From positions 32,304,987 to 32,368,986 of the forward strand of contig CP136063.1 of the NCBI GenBank assembly GCA_032622095.1: a stretch of 64,000 nucleotides of DNA. Reading direction: 5' to 3'. Under the pieces are notes generated by a model. It was given only the letters and a program-made list of their open reading frames with translations, was not told the origin of the DNA and did no database searches. Positions 12,660 through 24,155 of this stretch are shown one piece after another (positions within the stretch are counted from its first letter, which is position 1; every line of letters begins with the position of its first letter). The DNA comes from Siphonodentalium dalli. Its lineage: Eukaryota > Mollusca > Scaphopoda > Gadilida > Siphonodentaliidae. The translations under genes and the position numbers were made by a program.

Positions 12660-12990
12660 ACATTTTCATGTTTGGGTGACGGATTTTTGCAGAAAATGTT
12701 TGTGTAATATATACTAAATAGTAAAATAGAAGTTTGCGCTTATTTTCTGCTGATAAAAGTAGTGTTTTTATCGACGGGACGATGACATCCGCATTCTTGA
12801 AAAATCTGCATTCCGCCGAACGAAAATCTTCGAAAATCTTAACATAAAAACTAGCATTATGTTCACATTTTCATGTTTGGGTGACGGATTATTGCAGAAA
12901 ATGTTAGTCTAATATATACTAAATAGTAAAATAGAAGGTTGCACTTGTTTTCTGCTGATAAAAGTAGTGTTTTATCGACGGGACGATGAC
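12660..12990. repeat. Direct duplication, about 202-bp period
   Basis: The block starting CATTTTCATGTTTGGGTGAC at about 12660 recurs at about 12862. Both copies run through TATACTAAATAGTAAAATAG and CTGCTGATAAAAGTAGTG to CGACGGGACGATGACA, with scattered differences. An unrelated stretch of about 70 bp lies between them. Confidence 0.85.
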
Positions 12991-13157
12991 ACCTCCATTC
13001 TTGAAAAATCTCCATTCCCGTGTGGCGTGACATTAACCTTTCAAATGACCTTGAATCTGTATCTCGGTATCCGCTGTGCTGACTTCCACCATTTTTGGGG
13101 TGTTGGTGTAAAAAAACAACACAAGGACTCTCCCCGTCAGGACGGGTACACATCTAG
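12991..13157 (+). mobile_element. Helitron-like 3' terminus
   Basis: A hairpin CCCGTC-AG-GACGGG (13133-13146) is followed seven bases later by CTAG (13154-13157) and then T, the classic 3' end of a Helitron. The 5' end is not identified, so the start given is arbitrary. Confidence 0.55.
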
Positions 13158-13573
13158 TCTACTATATATTTTGGGACTTCTGTTTGTTTGCTTGTTTGTT
13201 AGCTATGGCCGGGAAAACTGCCGGTCGGATTTAGCCCAAACTTGCTATCTAAGGGTAAAAATCCACGGGAATGGTCATCTGACCGCTTCTGAGAACGTCA
13301 GAACAGTCATTCTCCAATCCCCCGCCACCGCAATGGGAATGTATGGGTTAATCGCGTGATAGTTAAAGAGCGTTCGTATCCACAGTGTCGTCGATAAAGA
13401 GCGTGTATGTGTCCAGACATGAGCGTGTTGTGCCTGTGTACAGACATGAGCGTGTTGTGTGACTCTTAAGTCTGTGTTCGTCCTTAGGGATTCCTGTGAG
13501 TGGGGGAGATTTTCATCGGGTCAGTTTTTCCGCCCTAGGTGACCTTTACATTGAAACGGGTACCCACAAATGA
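13158..13573 (+). mobile_element. Helitron-like fragment, 5' end
   Basis: It starts TCTACTATATATTTTGGGAC and continues with CTTCTGTTTGTTTG and ATGGCCGGGAAAACTGC, as at 13574 and 37592. Its first T is also the T that follows the CTAG of the preceding element, so it abuts another Helitron-like end. No matching 3' hairpin is visible before the next copy. The rest of the fragment, including a GAGCGTGTTGTG direct pair near 13420-13460, is unassigned. Confidence 0.55.
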
Positions 13574-13750
13574 TCTAATATATAGTTTGGGACTTCTGTC
13601 TGTTTGTTTGTCTGTTAGCTATGGCCGGGAAAACTGCTGGACGGATTTCGACTAAATTTGATACCTAGTGTTTTGGACTCCGACCTGACCTTGACCTTCA
13701 GAATGATCAATTCAAGGTCAAAGCCCGGACGAAGTCGGGTCACCTGCTAG
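13574..13750 (+). mobile_element. Short non-autonomous Helitron-like element
   Basis: A complete 177-bp copy. It begins TCTAATATATAGTTTGGGAC after a host A, contains ATGGCCGGGAAAACTGC and GACCTTGACCTTC, and ends with a hairpin (CCCGGAC-GAA-GTCGGG), then CACCTG and CTAG (13747-13750), followed by T. There is no inverted repeat or coding sequence. These are the defining features of Helitron termini; insertion between A and T also fits. Confidence 0.75.
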
Positions 13751-14139
13751 TCTTATATAATTTTGCGTTTAATGGACAAGTTAGAAAAACTAAATCGGAA
13801 TAATATTCCGTGGTAGCGACGCCCTATATAATGTAGTTTTTGAATTAAACAGAGTGGACGGCGGAAACTATGGAATCAGTTAGATTTTTATCACAACATG
13901 ATGCCGTACATAATTTACCTTACCATATATAACATCTCACTTTAAAAATGTACGGACGCTGTATGTCACAGGGCTGTCTGGAAGGGCGGATCTTCAGGTG
14001 GTAAATCTTAAGTTGTAAGTTGCTTGAGGTAAGTGATATGACGATTATCTATCGCAAATGTAGTATGATTTGATGTTACATGTAGCCGAATATTTACCTT
14101 TAGTTCAGTAGATAATAATGTTTTGAATACATAATTAAA

Positions 14140-16230
14140 CTTACAATTTTTTATTTTGGAGATAACCGAATTCCACACATTGGGAAAAGTATGTGTTGGT
14201 AGATTTTGTGAGAAACATGTTCTAGGGGGTTTGCTTCTTGGTTTATTCGCCTGTCTTGTATTTACACCGAGGGAGTAAGTGATTTTTCAAATGATTTTGC
14301 GTGCTGCGTGCATGGTGTAGAGATCTTTGAACATTAGAAAATATTCTCTTGTTTGAATAGGGGTTCTGTGTGACTATTATATTTAGATTTGCATAGAATA
14401 CGGATTGCCCTTTTTGTAAGGTTGATAGTACACTAGCATGATATGAGTGCCCCCATATTGGGAGACATTAAAGAAAATGGCTATGGACTAAGGAGTAGTA
14501 TAGAAGTTTTCGTGATTCTTTTGGTAAAATGTTTTTTAACTTTGTTCAAGCAGTAGATAGTGTGGTTCAGCTTCCTTTGTATCATTGATATGTGGTTAGG
14601 TTTTCATCCATGGTAATACCTAGGACTGTACTTGCATTTGATTCCCTACCCTAACTAATTATATGCCATTCATTTTAAGTGTAAAGTTTCTCCACTTTTT
14701 TCATTGCCTTTGGGGTGGATTAACATGAATTTACTTTTAGCTGTATTGATTGACAACACCATTCAAATATGTGTTTTAATTCGGTAATTGATGTTTTTAA
14801 TTTTATTTTATCGTAGCCAGATGAATATAGGGTGGTATCATCAGCAAATGACAGCAAATTCATTTTTGTACATTGGGGCATATCGCTAACATAGAGGAGA
14901 AACTGACCCCTGGGGCACGCCACACGTTATTCTTTTTAATCCGGAAGTATGTCCTTGACAGTCAACATTCATGACTGGTTGTATCAAACGCCTTCGACAA
15001 GTCTATGAAAATAGCAAATGTAGAGTTTTTAGTTGGTTTATCGTTGTTTTCTGCTACATGATCTAGAAGGCGCATGAAGGGTGTATCGTAGAGTGGTTCT
15101 TGCGAAATCCATATTGGTGTTTATGTAGAATATTATGTTTTTGAAGGAATGAAAATAGCCTACTCTGCATAAGTTTCTCTAATAATTTCGAAAAGACGGG
15201 TAAAATGCTAATGGGCCTATAATTTGTTATTTTACAAGGAGACTCGTTTTTATGTAGTGGAATTACTTTGGATATTTTCAGCCTATCGGGGAATGATAAG
15301 TTGAATATGTGCGACAGTGCCCTTGAAGTTTCGTGGATGGTCTGTTTCATTAGTTTCGATGTGAGATCACGATGTCAGCGGTCTCCTTCCCGATGACTTT
15401 ATCAGAGATTTTCAGGATTTCGTTGACGTCAGTGGGAAACAAGAAGAAATTACAAGTATTAGAATGTGTTAAAGGTGGATTATCTCTTTGTAAACATGTA
15501 TTATATAGTTACCGGGGTATAAAATATTAGATTTGAATCGAAGACTCCTGTCCGGAAATGCTTCTATCGATTAATATTAATTTTATTTAGAATATTTTCT
15601 GGTCTAAAATGGGGTATTTGTTCAGCTAACGAACAATAGTGGTTACTGTTAACAATGACCAGAAATTATATTGTGCAATTTTGTCACAAATAAACGTTAA
15701 TTATACTCATTATCGCTTATATATGTGGAACAAAACAATATAAACAACAAATATGTGACATTTGACATCCGTTGCGTAGCGGTAGGAACATACCAGTGCT
15801 CTATATCGCAATACGGTCTCATCCGAATGGTCGGTTCTAAAAATAGTAACATAAATGGGCCCGATTTAATATTCGAAATAAAATCAATATTAATTGATAG
15901 AAGCTTTTCCGGACATAGGTCTTCAGTTCATATCTATTATTTTATACCCACGCAACTATTTAAAATTTGTTATTTAAAGAGATAATCCATCTTTAAGTAG
16001 TCTGCAAAATGTTTATCTTGGTTACCGGGGACATCGTCACTAGTCTTTTGGCCAATTTTAGCGAAATATTCATTAAACGCCTGTGTTATTTTACCTGGTT
16101 CCGAAATTAGAGTGTTTTCGTGTGATATATTAGATGGCATTTTAGGAGAATATACTTTATAGTTTTTACGTGTATGGACCACGGTAAACCAAAGTATACC
16201 ACAAGTAGTGGAGCGGACGGAACCGATTTC
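14140..16230 (-). pseudogene. Degraded LINE ORF2 (CR1/Jockey-like reverse transcriptase), split by a MITE
   Basis: This is a decayed non-LTR retrotransposon polymerase. Going 5' to 3' on the minus strand: a pre-RT segment with AFNEYFAKIGQ and HFADYL (to 15997), the MITE-A insertion, then FFLFPTDVNEILKISDK, KVIPLHK, NYRPISILPVFSKLLEKL and YGFRKNHST (15063-15468). RT motif A follows as FIDLSKAFDT (14981-15015), motif B as GVPQGS (about 14904-14920) and motif C as FADDTTLY (about 14825-14848). Thumb and C-terminal remnants (LGITMDENLTTY, LPKESRKLLYYSLVHSHF, KRAIRIL, HTEPLFKQ) continue to about 14300, with weaker traces to 14140. Frameshifts, several stops and a deletion between motifs A and B show it is dead. 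The 5' end, including any endonuclease, is missing. The family name rests on these motifs only. Confidence 0.9.
15473..15992 (+). mobile_element. MITE-A copy 3, inserted in the LINE
   Basis: This 520-bp element is homologous to 1323-1842 in reverse orientation, with termini AGGTGGATTATCTCTTTG and AGAGATAATCCATCT. TTAA lies at 15469-15472 and 15993-15996. The LINE frame reads ...HFADYL on one side and LTHSNT... on the other, with the TTAA forming part of the same Leu-Thr codons. One TTAA copy with the element removed restores the frame, which proves TTAA is the duplicated target. It has diverged more from the palindrome copies than those have from each other. Confidence 0.92.
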
Positions 16231-16336
16231 AGAAAGTTTAGTCCATCGGCACCACACACGGGCTTGTGATACATCATTTTGAGGGATGTGACATTCCGCA
16301 TCGGATAGGACCCGGTGTGAAATATACAAATGATGT

Positions 16337-17470
16337 AAAAGATGATTTTTAGCTGATTAAATGCCAAAATTCAGCAAAAATCCCTGTTTTTGTAAAATTC
16401 GGCAAAATGAGAAATAAAAGTATAGAAACGCGAAAATTTTCCGCTCAAATATTGTAGTCTACATACCGCTAGATATTTACTATGATAGTGGTACGATTTC
16501 TCTGATATAAAGAAGATTTTTTTGAGATTTATTGTAAAAATAGACAGAACAGCGCAATTTTTCATTTTTTTTTGCCTCACTTAATGGGCGATAGATCAAT
16601 ATTGTTTTGACCAAGGATATCGTATATAGTCTAGAAAAGTGCGGATATATATGTCGCATACGACAATATGCTGAATATGCCATCATATTTAACACGTGAT
16701 GTGTTATGTAAGATTATTTCAACCCTCACCCCAAAATTCAGCAAAAAATCACTGTTTTAGGGAAATTCGGCACAAATGAATACAAAAGCACAGATATTCG
16801 GGATATGTTTGTGGTATGATATAGCAGGTTACACACTTATAAATACAAAGTAATGAAATGCCATGATTGTGGTGATAGATGTAAAAAGTTCTTAAATTTA
16901 CGTGGAAAATAGACAAAAAATCATTCATTTTCAGTTGTTTCGCCCCTCTTAATAGGCGATTATGCAGTATTGCATTGAATGGACATACAATGTATAATAT
17001 AGAAACTTGTGGAAATATATACTGCATATGACTGTAAGATAATGATGTCATTCTTTGCCATAGATGCTATGTGGTGGTAGATTGTGTCACCCCCACCCCA
17101 AAATTCAGAAGAAAAAAAATCAGTTTTAGAAATTTCAGTGTGGCAGAATACAAAAGCACAACTCCGATTATTTTGTGCTATTATATTGAAGTCTACCCAC
17201 TTCGAGATATACATTATGATAACGTCATGGCATCATTTACAGATGGCAAATTTCGGAGTTTTCTGATGAAAGTAGACCGAAAATCGTGAAATATAAACTT
17301 GTTTTGCCCCTCTACATGGGTGATAATTCAATTCCATTTTGAACAATAATCCAGGACAAACTTCAAGCGTTGACGAGACACATAACGCATATGAATGTTT
17401 TCGGATTGTATCATCTTCTATCGCATTTGTTTGGTTACGTTATATTGCACCCATCGCCCCAATAATACAA
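16337..17470. repeat. Tandem array, about 365-bp period, three units
   Basis: Diverged units begin near CCAAAATTCAGCAAAAA at about 16361, 16732 and 17098, with a last trace at about 17457. Each repeats a short A-rich ORF-like stretch, then a TTTTGCC(C)CTC motif, an (A/G)ATGGGCGAT-like motif and a CATATGAC/CATACGAC motif. The many overlapping open frames are products of the repetition. It resembles an old satellite. Confidence 0.8.
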
Positions 17471-17479
17471 TACATTGCA

Positions 17480-18690
17480 AGATGAGACAAGCAAGTAATA
17501 TTCCTATACACATTCATGCATTATACACATACCTTATCAAGCTGAGGCGTTTGATATATAGTTACTTCAGTTGAAGAAATTACATCATTGTATATGTTTA
17601 CTTCGCATAATATAGCTTCACATTTGTATAAAATTATACGTATTGGGAGGTTTAGTTATTGTTAATAACCAGGTTCAGCCACAGTACATGTAACTTGTAA
17701 CGTGTGTTGCCATTACCAACGAAATCATCTGACTCACATGACCATTCCGCTTACATGTACACCATCAAACAACCGTTTAGATGTTTTGTGTCAAATGTGC
17801 AGCATTGCGAAATGTTTATCAGAGGGGTGTCAAATCTTTATATCAATCGACGAACATGTGGTTAGTTAACTTTTGTTAAATTCTTCAGCAGCGGTGACCA
17901 CGCCGTTACTTTTCCCAAATGGGTTGTTGGTACGACTTCGTTTACAAACCGTAGGTCGTCTGCATCCTGTGACCGATGAAAGTCAAAGTTTGTTTGTATC
18001 TGGGCGCAGAAATGTTCCCCAATGAGGTCGCATAGCTTACTCTTCTTCGATACACATAGAGGGTTTTTAGCGACCAATGGGCATGAACTACCCATGAGAC
18101 GGCACAGCCACTAAGGTGAGCTCGCGATCTCACCACATCTATTCATGGCTCAACCCTGCAAGTTGAGCCAAGGGGTCGTGTTTGGAATGAACATGCAGCC
18201 ACCCGGGACTTGATGTCCCCCCGTGGCTGCCACTTCCCTTTAATCATATAATAGAATATTTGTTTTACATCAACAGTGGTGACGCTCCATTTGGACACAC
18301 GTTCGTTGGTTTTTACGAACGGGCGTTGTAATGTTTTGGTTAAAAGTAGTGCAGGGCCGCTATATTTTCTAGAGAACAGACTGTTGCGTTTGCCGAATCG
18401 GCGAATTGGGTTCCAATCGAATGCACCGCTGGCTCAACAATGGCCGAGGATGAAATTTGTGCTTGCGAATTTCGCGTTAGTTACACCCTAAATAGTTATT
18501 ATTACAAAATTATTTCTGCGATAGCTATTGTAGGAATATGCGAGCAAAATACTGGCATAAACCGTTGTATCATTTCGACTGATGGAGGTTTTGTGAGTCG
18601 TTGCAATTCTAATGCTGTTCACCAAATTTCGAGTTGCGCAGTTAGAAATAAAAATTAGCTGATTAGAATTCAATTAGATTCACAATTTGG
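17480..18690. other. No gene recognised
   Basis: There are short overlapping open frames only. A segment at 18090-18235 is relatively GC-rich, with paired words such as GGTGAGCTCGCGATCTCACC and GCAGCCAC/GTGGCTGC that could form hairpins; it may be a small foldback or SINE remnant. I cannot place it in a family. Confidence 0.4.
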
Positions 18691-19690
18691 GTGCGTCGAA
18701 ATACCAAGCTGAAGACATATAAGGCAGAAAATGACACTTAAAGCATGTTTTGTGGTGTGTAATGAAGAAATAAACCATAATATTCCAACATGACGTGGTT
18801 TTATTTGAGTTTTTATGACATAGCGAGCGTAAAAGTAGAAAACAGTGCGGCGATTGCGAAAACTTCAGCTTGGTATTTCGTCATTCACAGGTACTGCTTA
18901 GTTCATCAGTGATAGGTGATAATTAATTTTCGTGAACATAATTACAGCACTACGCGGCAGAGCCTTTGTTTCTGATTAATTGCCATGTGCGATCGCGGAT
19001 TACTCTGGTTTACCGAAAAGATTTCATGGATGTTTTGACAGTGATATTCAAGCAACGTACATGATTCTAATATATACTCCTAGTGTTTGTTTGAATTGAT
19101 CGCCTAGGAAGTTCAAACTGTCGATCTAACTCAATTTCAATCTGTTTTACTCCATTTAAACCAATTTTCCAATTTCAATAATTTAACAATTTCAATAATC
19201 AATTTTACTCAATGATGATAGAAACGCCCTTTATTCCGTGCACCATATCAGACATTTGTTTTCAAATCAAATAAGAAACGCACTTTGTAAATTTAATCAA
19301 ATAAAAAAATAAATAAATATTAAATGATAATATGAAACGCTCTTTATTTCTACCATACAAGGCAATAATAAAGCACAAAGTCACATAACTCCCCCTTAAA
19401 TGTGGGTAAATGCGCCAAGAAAACTGATATCAAGTGTAAAATAAGTGTCAAGAAGGCACAGCACTATAAACTTATATCAGTGCAAAATAAGTGCCAAGAA
19501 GGTACAGGACTATACATTGTTTTCTACTTTTACGCTTGCTATGTCATCAAAACTCAAATAAAATCACGTCATGGTGCATTATTATGGTTTATTTCTTCAT
19601 TATACACCACAAAGCATGCTTTAAGTGTCATTTTCCGCCTTAGTTTTATTCAGCTTGTTTCTGCTTGGTATTTCGACGTTCCGGCGCACA
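18691..19690. mobile_element. Element with about 160-bp inverted repeats
   Basis: 18691-18851 reappears inverted at about 19518-19690. Shared words include CGAAATACCAAGC, GACACTTAAAGCATG, TGAAGAAATAAACCATAAT and TTTATTTGAGTTTT. A second inverted piece, CAGCTTGGTATTTCGTC, lies at about 18870. The middle is AT-rich and non-coding. It is probably a non-autonomous DNA transposon; the target duplication is not clear. Confidence 0.7.
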
Positions 19691-19794
19691 ATTTGAGCAG
19701 GTCTGTGAAATATGAAAATTCAGCTGCAATAGCTGAAACCAGCTACATGTAACCAATCTGAATGAAGCTATATATTCAGTCGTCAAAATGGCTT

Positions 19795-19930
19795 CTGGGC
19801 GATTGGTACCTTTGACTTTAGTACATGTACCGGTACCTGGATGTGTCGTACCCACGGGTCGATTGGTACCTGGACGTTTCGTACCCTGTGGACGATTGGT
19901 ACCATTTCAGTGTGAATGATTGGTACCACA
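19795..19930. repeat. CGATTGGTACC short tandem repeat
   Basis: Four spaced copies of (C/T)GATTGGTACC occur with intervening GT(A/T)CC words such as GTACCGGTACC and TCGTACCC. It lies just before a dispersed repeat that starts with AGCTCAACTTTAC. Confidence 0.75.
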
Positions 19931-19950
19931 TAAAATTGTGTTGGGTTATT

Positions 19951-21050
19951 AGCTCAACTTTACTTTGTAAAGTTTGAGCTATTGCCATGGCTTTGTCGTC
20001 CGTGTGTGCGTGTGTGTGTGTGTGCATGTGTGATGCAGCAACAATTTCCATTAGGACGGGCTACAGGTCATACCGTTGGTCGGATCATTATCAAATTTGT
20101 CATAGCTGTTGACGTTGACATGTAGATGGGAACGAGTCATTTTGGGGTCATTCGGGAAAAAAACATGGCCGCCAGTGGCCATCTTGGATTTCAAAATTCA
20201 ATCCATTAGCACGGTCTAATAAAATGTAGATGGGAACGAGTCATTTTGGGGTCATTCGGCAAAAAAACATGGCCGCCAGCAGCCATCTTGGATTTTGTTC
20301 TTTGCATGACTAAATCGTTTGGCACGGGCTACATGTCGGATCATTATGAAATTTATCATGGCTGTTGACATTGACATCTAGATGGGAACGAGTCATTTCG
20401 GGGTCATTCGGCAAAAAAAACATGGCCGCCAGTGGCCATCTTGGATTTCATAATTCAATAAATTAACACAGACTACAGGCCGGAATGTTCGTCTGATCAT
20501 CATAAAATTTGTCGTGAAAGTTAATATTGACATGTAGATGGGAACGAGTCATTTTGGGGTCATTCGGCCAAAAAACATGGCCACCAGTGGCCATCTTGGA
20601 TTTCAAAATTCAATTCATTAGCATGGACTACAGGTCGTACTGTTCGTCTGATCATCGTGAAATTTGTCATGGATGTTAATATAGACGTCACATGTAGATG
20701 GGAACGAGTAATTTTGGGGTCGTTCCGCCAAAAAAAAATGTCCGCCAGCAGCCATCTTGGATTTTACTCTTTGCATGACTAAATCATTTGACACAGGCTA
20801 CAGGTCGTATCTTTTGTCGGATCATCATGAAATTTGTGATGGATGTTAACAATGACATGTAAATGGGAACGAGTCTTTTTGGGGTCATTCGGCAAAAAAA
20901 CATGGCTGCCAGTGGCCATCTTGGATTTTACTCTTTACATAACTACTAGTAGGCCTTTCAACTTAACACATTCCTAGTCACTCCATTGACTGTAACACAA
21001 GAAATTATTCCCTTTCCAAGTTGAGCTACAGTGTCATTGACACTTTCATA
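19951..21050 (+). repeat. Dispersed repeat family R160, locus 1
   Basis: The left end is AGCTCAACTTTACTTTGTAA followed by GAGCTATTGCCATGG and a GT-rich stretch; the right end is AAGTTGAGCTACAGTGTCAT. Between them are six tandem units of about 155-165 bp, each containing GATGGGAACGAGTCATTTTG, CATGGCCGCCAG and GCCATCTTGGATTT. The inverted AGCTCAACTT at both ends suggests a mobile element whose interior expanded in tandem. Minus-strand frames across the units are repeat translations. Confidence 0.85.
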
Positions 21051-21652
21051 TTTAAAATTACTTGTGATATGATAAGATACGTTTGAATGGTCTTTAAGGC
21101 ACATTGGTGTAGGACAACCCACATACACATAGATAAAAATAAACAGGAATACATGGTATATATGTGATATACATGTACATGTAACAAGTAACAGATTAAC
21201 AGAAATGGTAAAGATGTAGAATATCAAATTATTTGATTTATTACTGGACATAGGTCACCTGAGGAAGGACATGGTATATCACCACTTCCGCAGTTGGCCA
21301 ATGCCCAGCATGAGTATGGCATTTATACAGGGTATGAGACAGTTTAGGAGTTGTCCGGCACTAACAGGTGACCAAAAACCATTGGTGATAGCATAAGAAA
21401 CAGTCCAAAGACCATTTATTTCCATTATGGTCCCCAATGGATTCAAGCCACATGAGAGACCGGAACACACCCATACACTTCCTACCATCACAAACCACTG
21501 GATTAAAAATATATTATGTTTTATTTAACAAATGAAATGTATATCTGGTCAGTTGAAATTAAAGTCACGATATGTGACAGTGAGCTAAACATCAAATATT
21601 CCACTAGATATATGGTGAAAATGGCCGTTTCCCCCTTAATATCACTATAGAT
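21051..21652. other. No gene recognised
   Basis: AT-rich spacer between the R160 repeat and the LINE fragment. Two short minus frames (20958-21251 and 21279-21491) have no motif. ACATGTACATGTAAC-like words are common but give no clear element. Confidence 0.4.
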
Positions 21653-22318
21653 TTGCGTATTATCAAGTATTGGCTGAAAGTGAGGAACATGACCGACACT
21701 AGATACTGTAAGGTTATGTACTTGTTGGCACTGCAGCTCAGTGAAAATGCATCCGCGAAGTTCGAATGGATTGAGAAAGTGAAGACAGTGCTAACCCAAT
21801 GTGGCCAAGGGCATCTTCTTTACACCGACACACGTTTACGTTCGGAAGAAATAATCACATATGTTAAATGCAGTCTCATTAATCAATATAGGGCCATTTG
21901 GAAATCAGCTATAGACAAATCCCGTAGAGGTAATATATACAAGATTTTTAAACACAATATCTGTTTCAAAATTTATTTGGACTGCCGTGACAACAAAAAC
22001 AGAACATTGTGCCAATTCCGAACATGTAATAATAGACTGTCCATAGAGAGAGGAAGATGGAACGACACTAATGTAATGGAACGAACATGTCCCTTGTGTA
22101 ATAATTATAAGCTTGGCGATGAACTTCATTACTTGCTCGAATGCAACCACTTTATAGACGTTAGAAATCGTTTTCTCCCGGCTAAATATATCAGAAAGAG
22201 ACATGCGACCATCGATATTCTTCACGACTTATTTGATGATGATGATGATGACGACGACGACATTCTTCTCTGGCTAACGCCCATAGAGATCATATTCCAT
22301 CCGTACAAAACATGAGAA
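21653..22318 (+). pseudogene. LINE ORF2 C-terminal fragment with zinc-knuckle-like motif
   Basis: A 220-codon open frame with no plausible ATG at its start; it opens on TTG, so it looks like the 3' remnant of a 5'-truncated element. Residues about 117-170 read LCQFRTCNNRLSIERGRW, then CPLCN (C146, C149), GDELHYLLECNH (H159, C164, H166). This C-x2-C-x9-H-x4-C pattern is typical of the C-terminal region found after the RT domain in many animal CR1-like LINEs. A run of nine Asp (residues 195-203) near the end comes from a GATGATGAC microsatellite. No RT domain is present. The family is inferred from the motif. Confidence 0.75.
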
Positions 22319-22324
22319 CTATTT

Positions 22325-23045
22325 TGTCCCTCGAAAAATTAATTTTCGGGGGACTATAGAAATGGGCTCCGTCCGTTCGTCCGTCACACTTTTGAGTATT
22401 TTCATGGTGTAATCAACTCCTCTTACAGTGTTTATCCTAGAAATTTGAAACTTCAGAATATTGTTGCACATATATTGAAGATGTGCAACATGTCTATAGA
22501 TGACGGAAAAATTATTTTTGACAAAGATATTAACCCTTTTCGACTTTTCTGTATGAGGGTACCTTCATGGTGTAATCGACTCCTCCTACAGGTTTTAATC
22601 GTATATATTTGAAACTTCAGAATAGTGTTACCCACACATCGGAGATATGCAACATGTATACAGATGAGGGATTTTTTTTTTTACGGAGTTATTAACCCTT
22701 TAATCAACATTTTTTAGAATTTTCTGTATGAGGGTACCTTCATGGTGTAAAACAACTCCTCCTACAGTTTTGATCATAGATATTTGAAACTTCAGAGTAT
22801 TATTACCCACATATTGGAGATGTGCAACATGTATATAGATGAGGGAAAAATTAGTTTTTGACCTTTTTCGACTTATATAATTTTCTGTATGACGGTACCT
22901 TCATAGTGTAATCGACTCCTCCTCCTATATATTTGAAACTTCAGAATAGTGTTACCCACACATCGGAGACATGCAACATGTATATAGATGAGGGATTTTT
23001 TTTTTTTACGGAGTTATTAACCCTTTTCGACTTCAACAAATTTCA
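22325..23045 (+). repeat. Tandem array, about 170-bp period
   Basis: Four units carry CCTTCATGGTGTAATC(G/A)ACTCC at about 22400, 22562, 22738 and 22906, followed by TTGAAACTTCAGAATA, GATGTGCAACATGTATA and TATTAACCCTTTTCGACTT. The array starts with CGAAAAATTAATTTTCGGGG, a hairpin that may mark an element end, and runs straight into R160 locus 2. Confidence 0.85.
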
Positions 23046-23051
23046 ACATTT

Positions 23052-24155
23052 TTAGCTCAACTTTACTTTGTACAGTTTGAGCTATTGCCATGGCTTGGTA
23101 TCCGTCGTGCGTGTGTATGTGTGTGCGTGATTCGTCAACAATTTCCTTTTGCACGGGTTACAGTTCGTACCTTTGATCAGATTATTATGAAATTTGTCAT
23201 GGATGTTGACATTGACATGTAGATGGGAACGAGTCATTTTGGGGTCATTCGGAAAAAAAAGGCCGCCAGTGGCCATCTTGGATTTCAAAATGCAAACCAT
23301 TAGCACGGGCTACAGGCCGTACTGTTCGTCTTATTGTCATGAAATTTGTCATGGATGTTAACAATGACATCTAAATGGGAACGAGTCATTTTGGCGCCAT
23401 TCGGTCAAAAAACATGGCCGCCAGCAGCCATCTTGGATTTTATTCTTTGTATGACTAAATCCTTTAGCACGGGCTACAGGTCATACCTTTAGTCTGATCA
23501 TCATAAAATTTGTCAAGGCTGTTGAAATTGGAATGTAGATGGGAACAAGTAATTTTGGGGTCATTCGGACGAAAAACATGGCCACCAGCGGCCATCTTTG
23601 ATTTCAAAATTATATCCATTAGCACGGGCTACATGTCGTACCGTTCATCTGATCATCATGAAATTTGTCATGGGTGTTAATATTGACATGTAGATGGGAA
23701 CAAGTAATTTTGGGGTCATTCGGCCAAAAAACATGGCCGCCAGTAGCCATCTTGGATTTTACTCTTTGCCTGATTAAATTTGTTTAGCACGGGCTACAGG
23801 TCGTACCTTTGGTCGGATCATTATGAAATTTGTCTTGACCTTTGACATTGACATGTAGATGGGAAACGAGTCATTTTGGGTTAACCGACATTAAAACATG
23901 GCTGCCAGCGGCCATCTTGGATTCTACTCTTTGCATGACTACAGCTATCAAATGTTTTTGAATTGTTGGGAAACATAGCCGCCAGCAACCATCTTAAATT
24001 TTACTTTTATATACATGTATATATATCTCTTCATGTTGATAAACTAGTATTAGACATTCAACTTTCCACATTCCTAATCACTCCATCGACAGTAACACAT
24101 TAAATTATTCCCGTTCCATGTTGAGCTACAGTGCATTGACACTTTCATTTTTATT
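23052..24155 (+). repeat. Dispersed repeat family R160, locus 2
   Basis: Same architecture as locus 1: AGCTCAACTTTACTTTGTAC at the start, five units of about 154-167 bp, and GTTGAGCTACAGTGCATTGA at the end. Units differ from each other by substitutions and small indels, so the array is not freshly amplified. Confidence 0.85.

Noticed and set aside
16337..17470. CRISPR-like regular repeats
   Set aside because: The period is about 365 bp with diverged units and no short direct repeats with unique spacers; the genome is eukaryotic.
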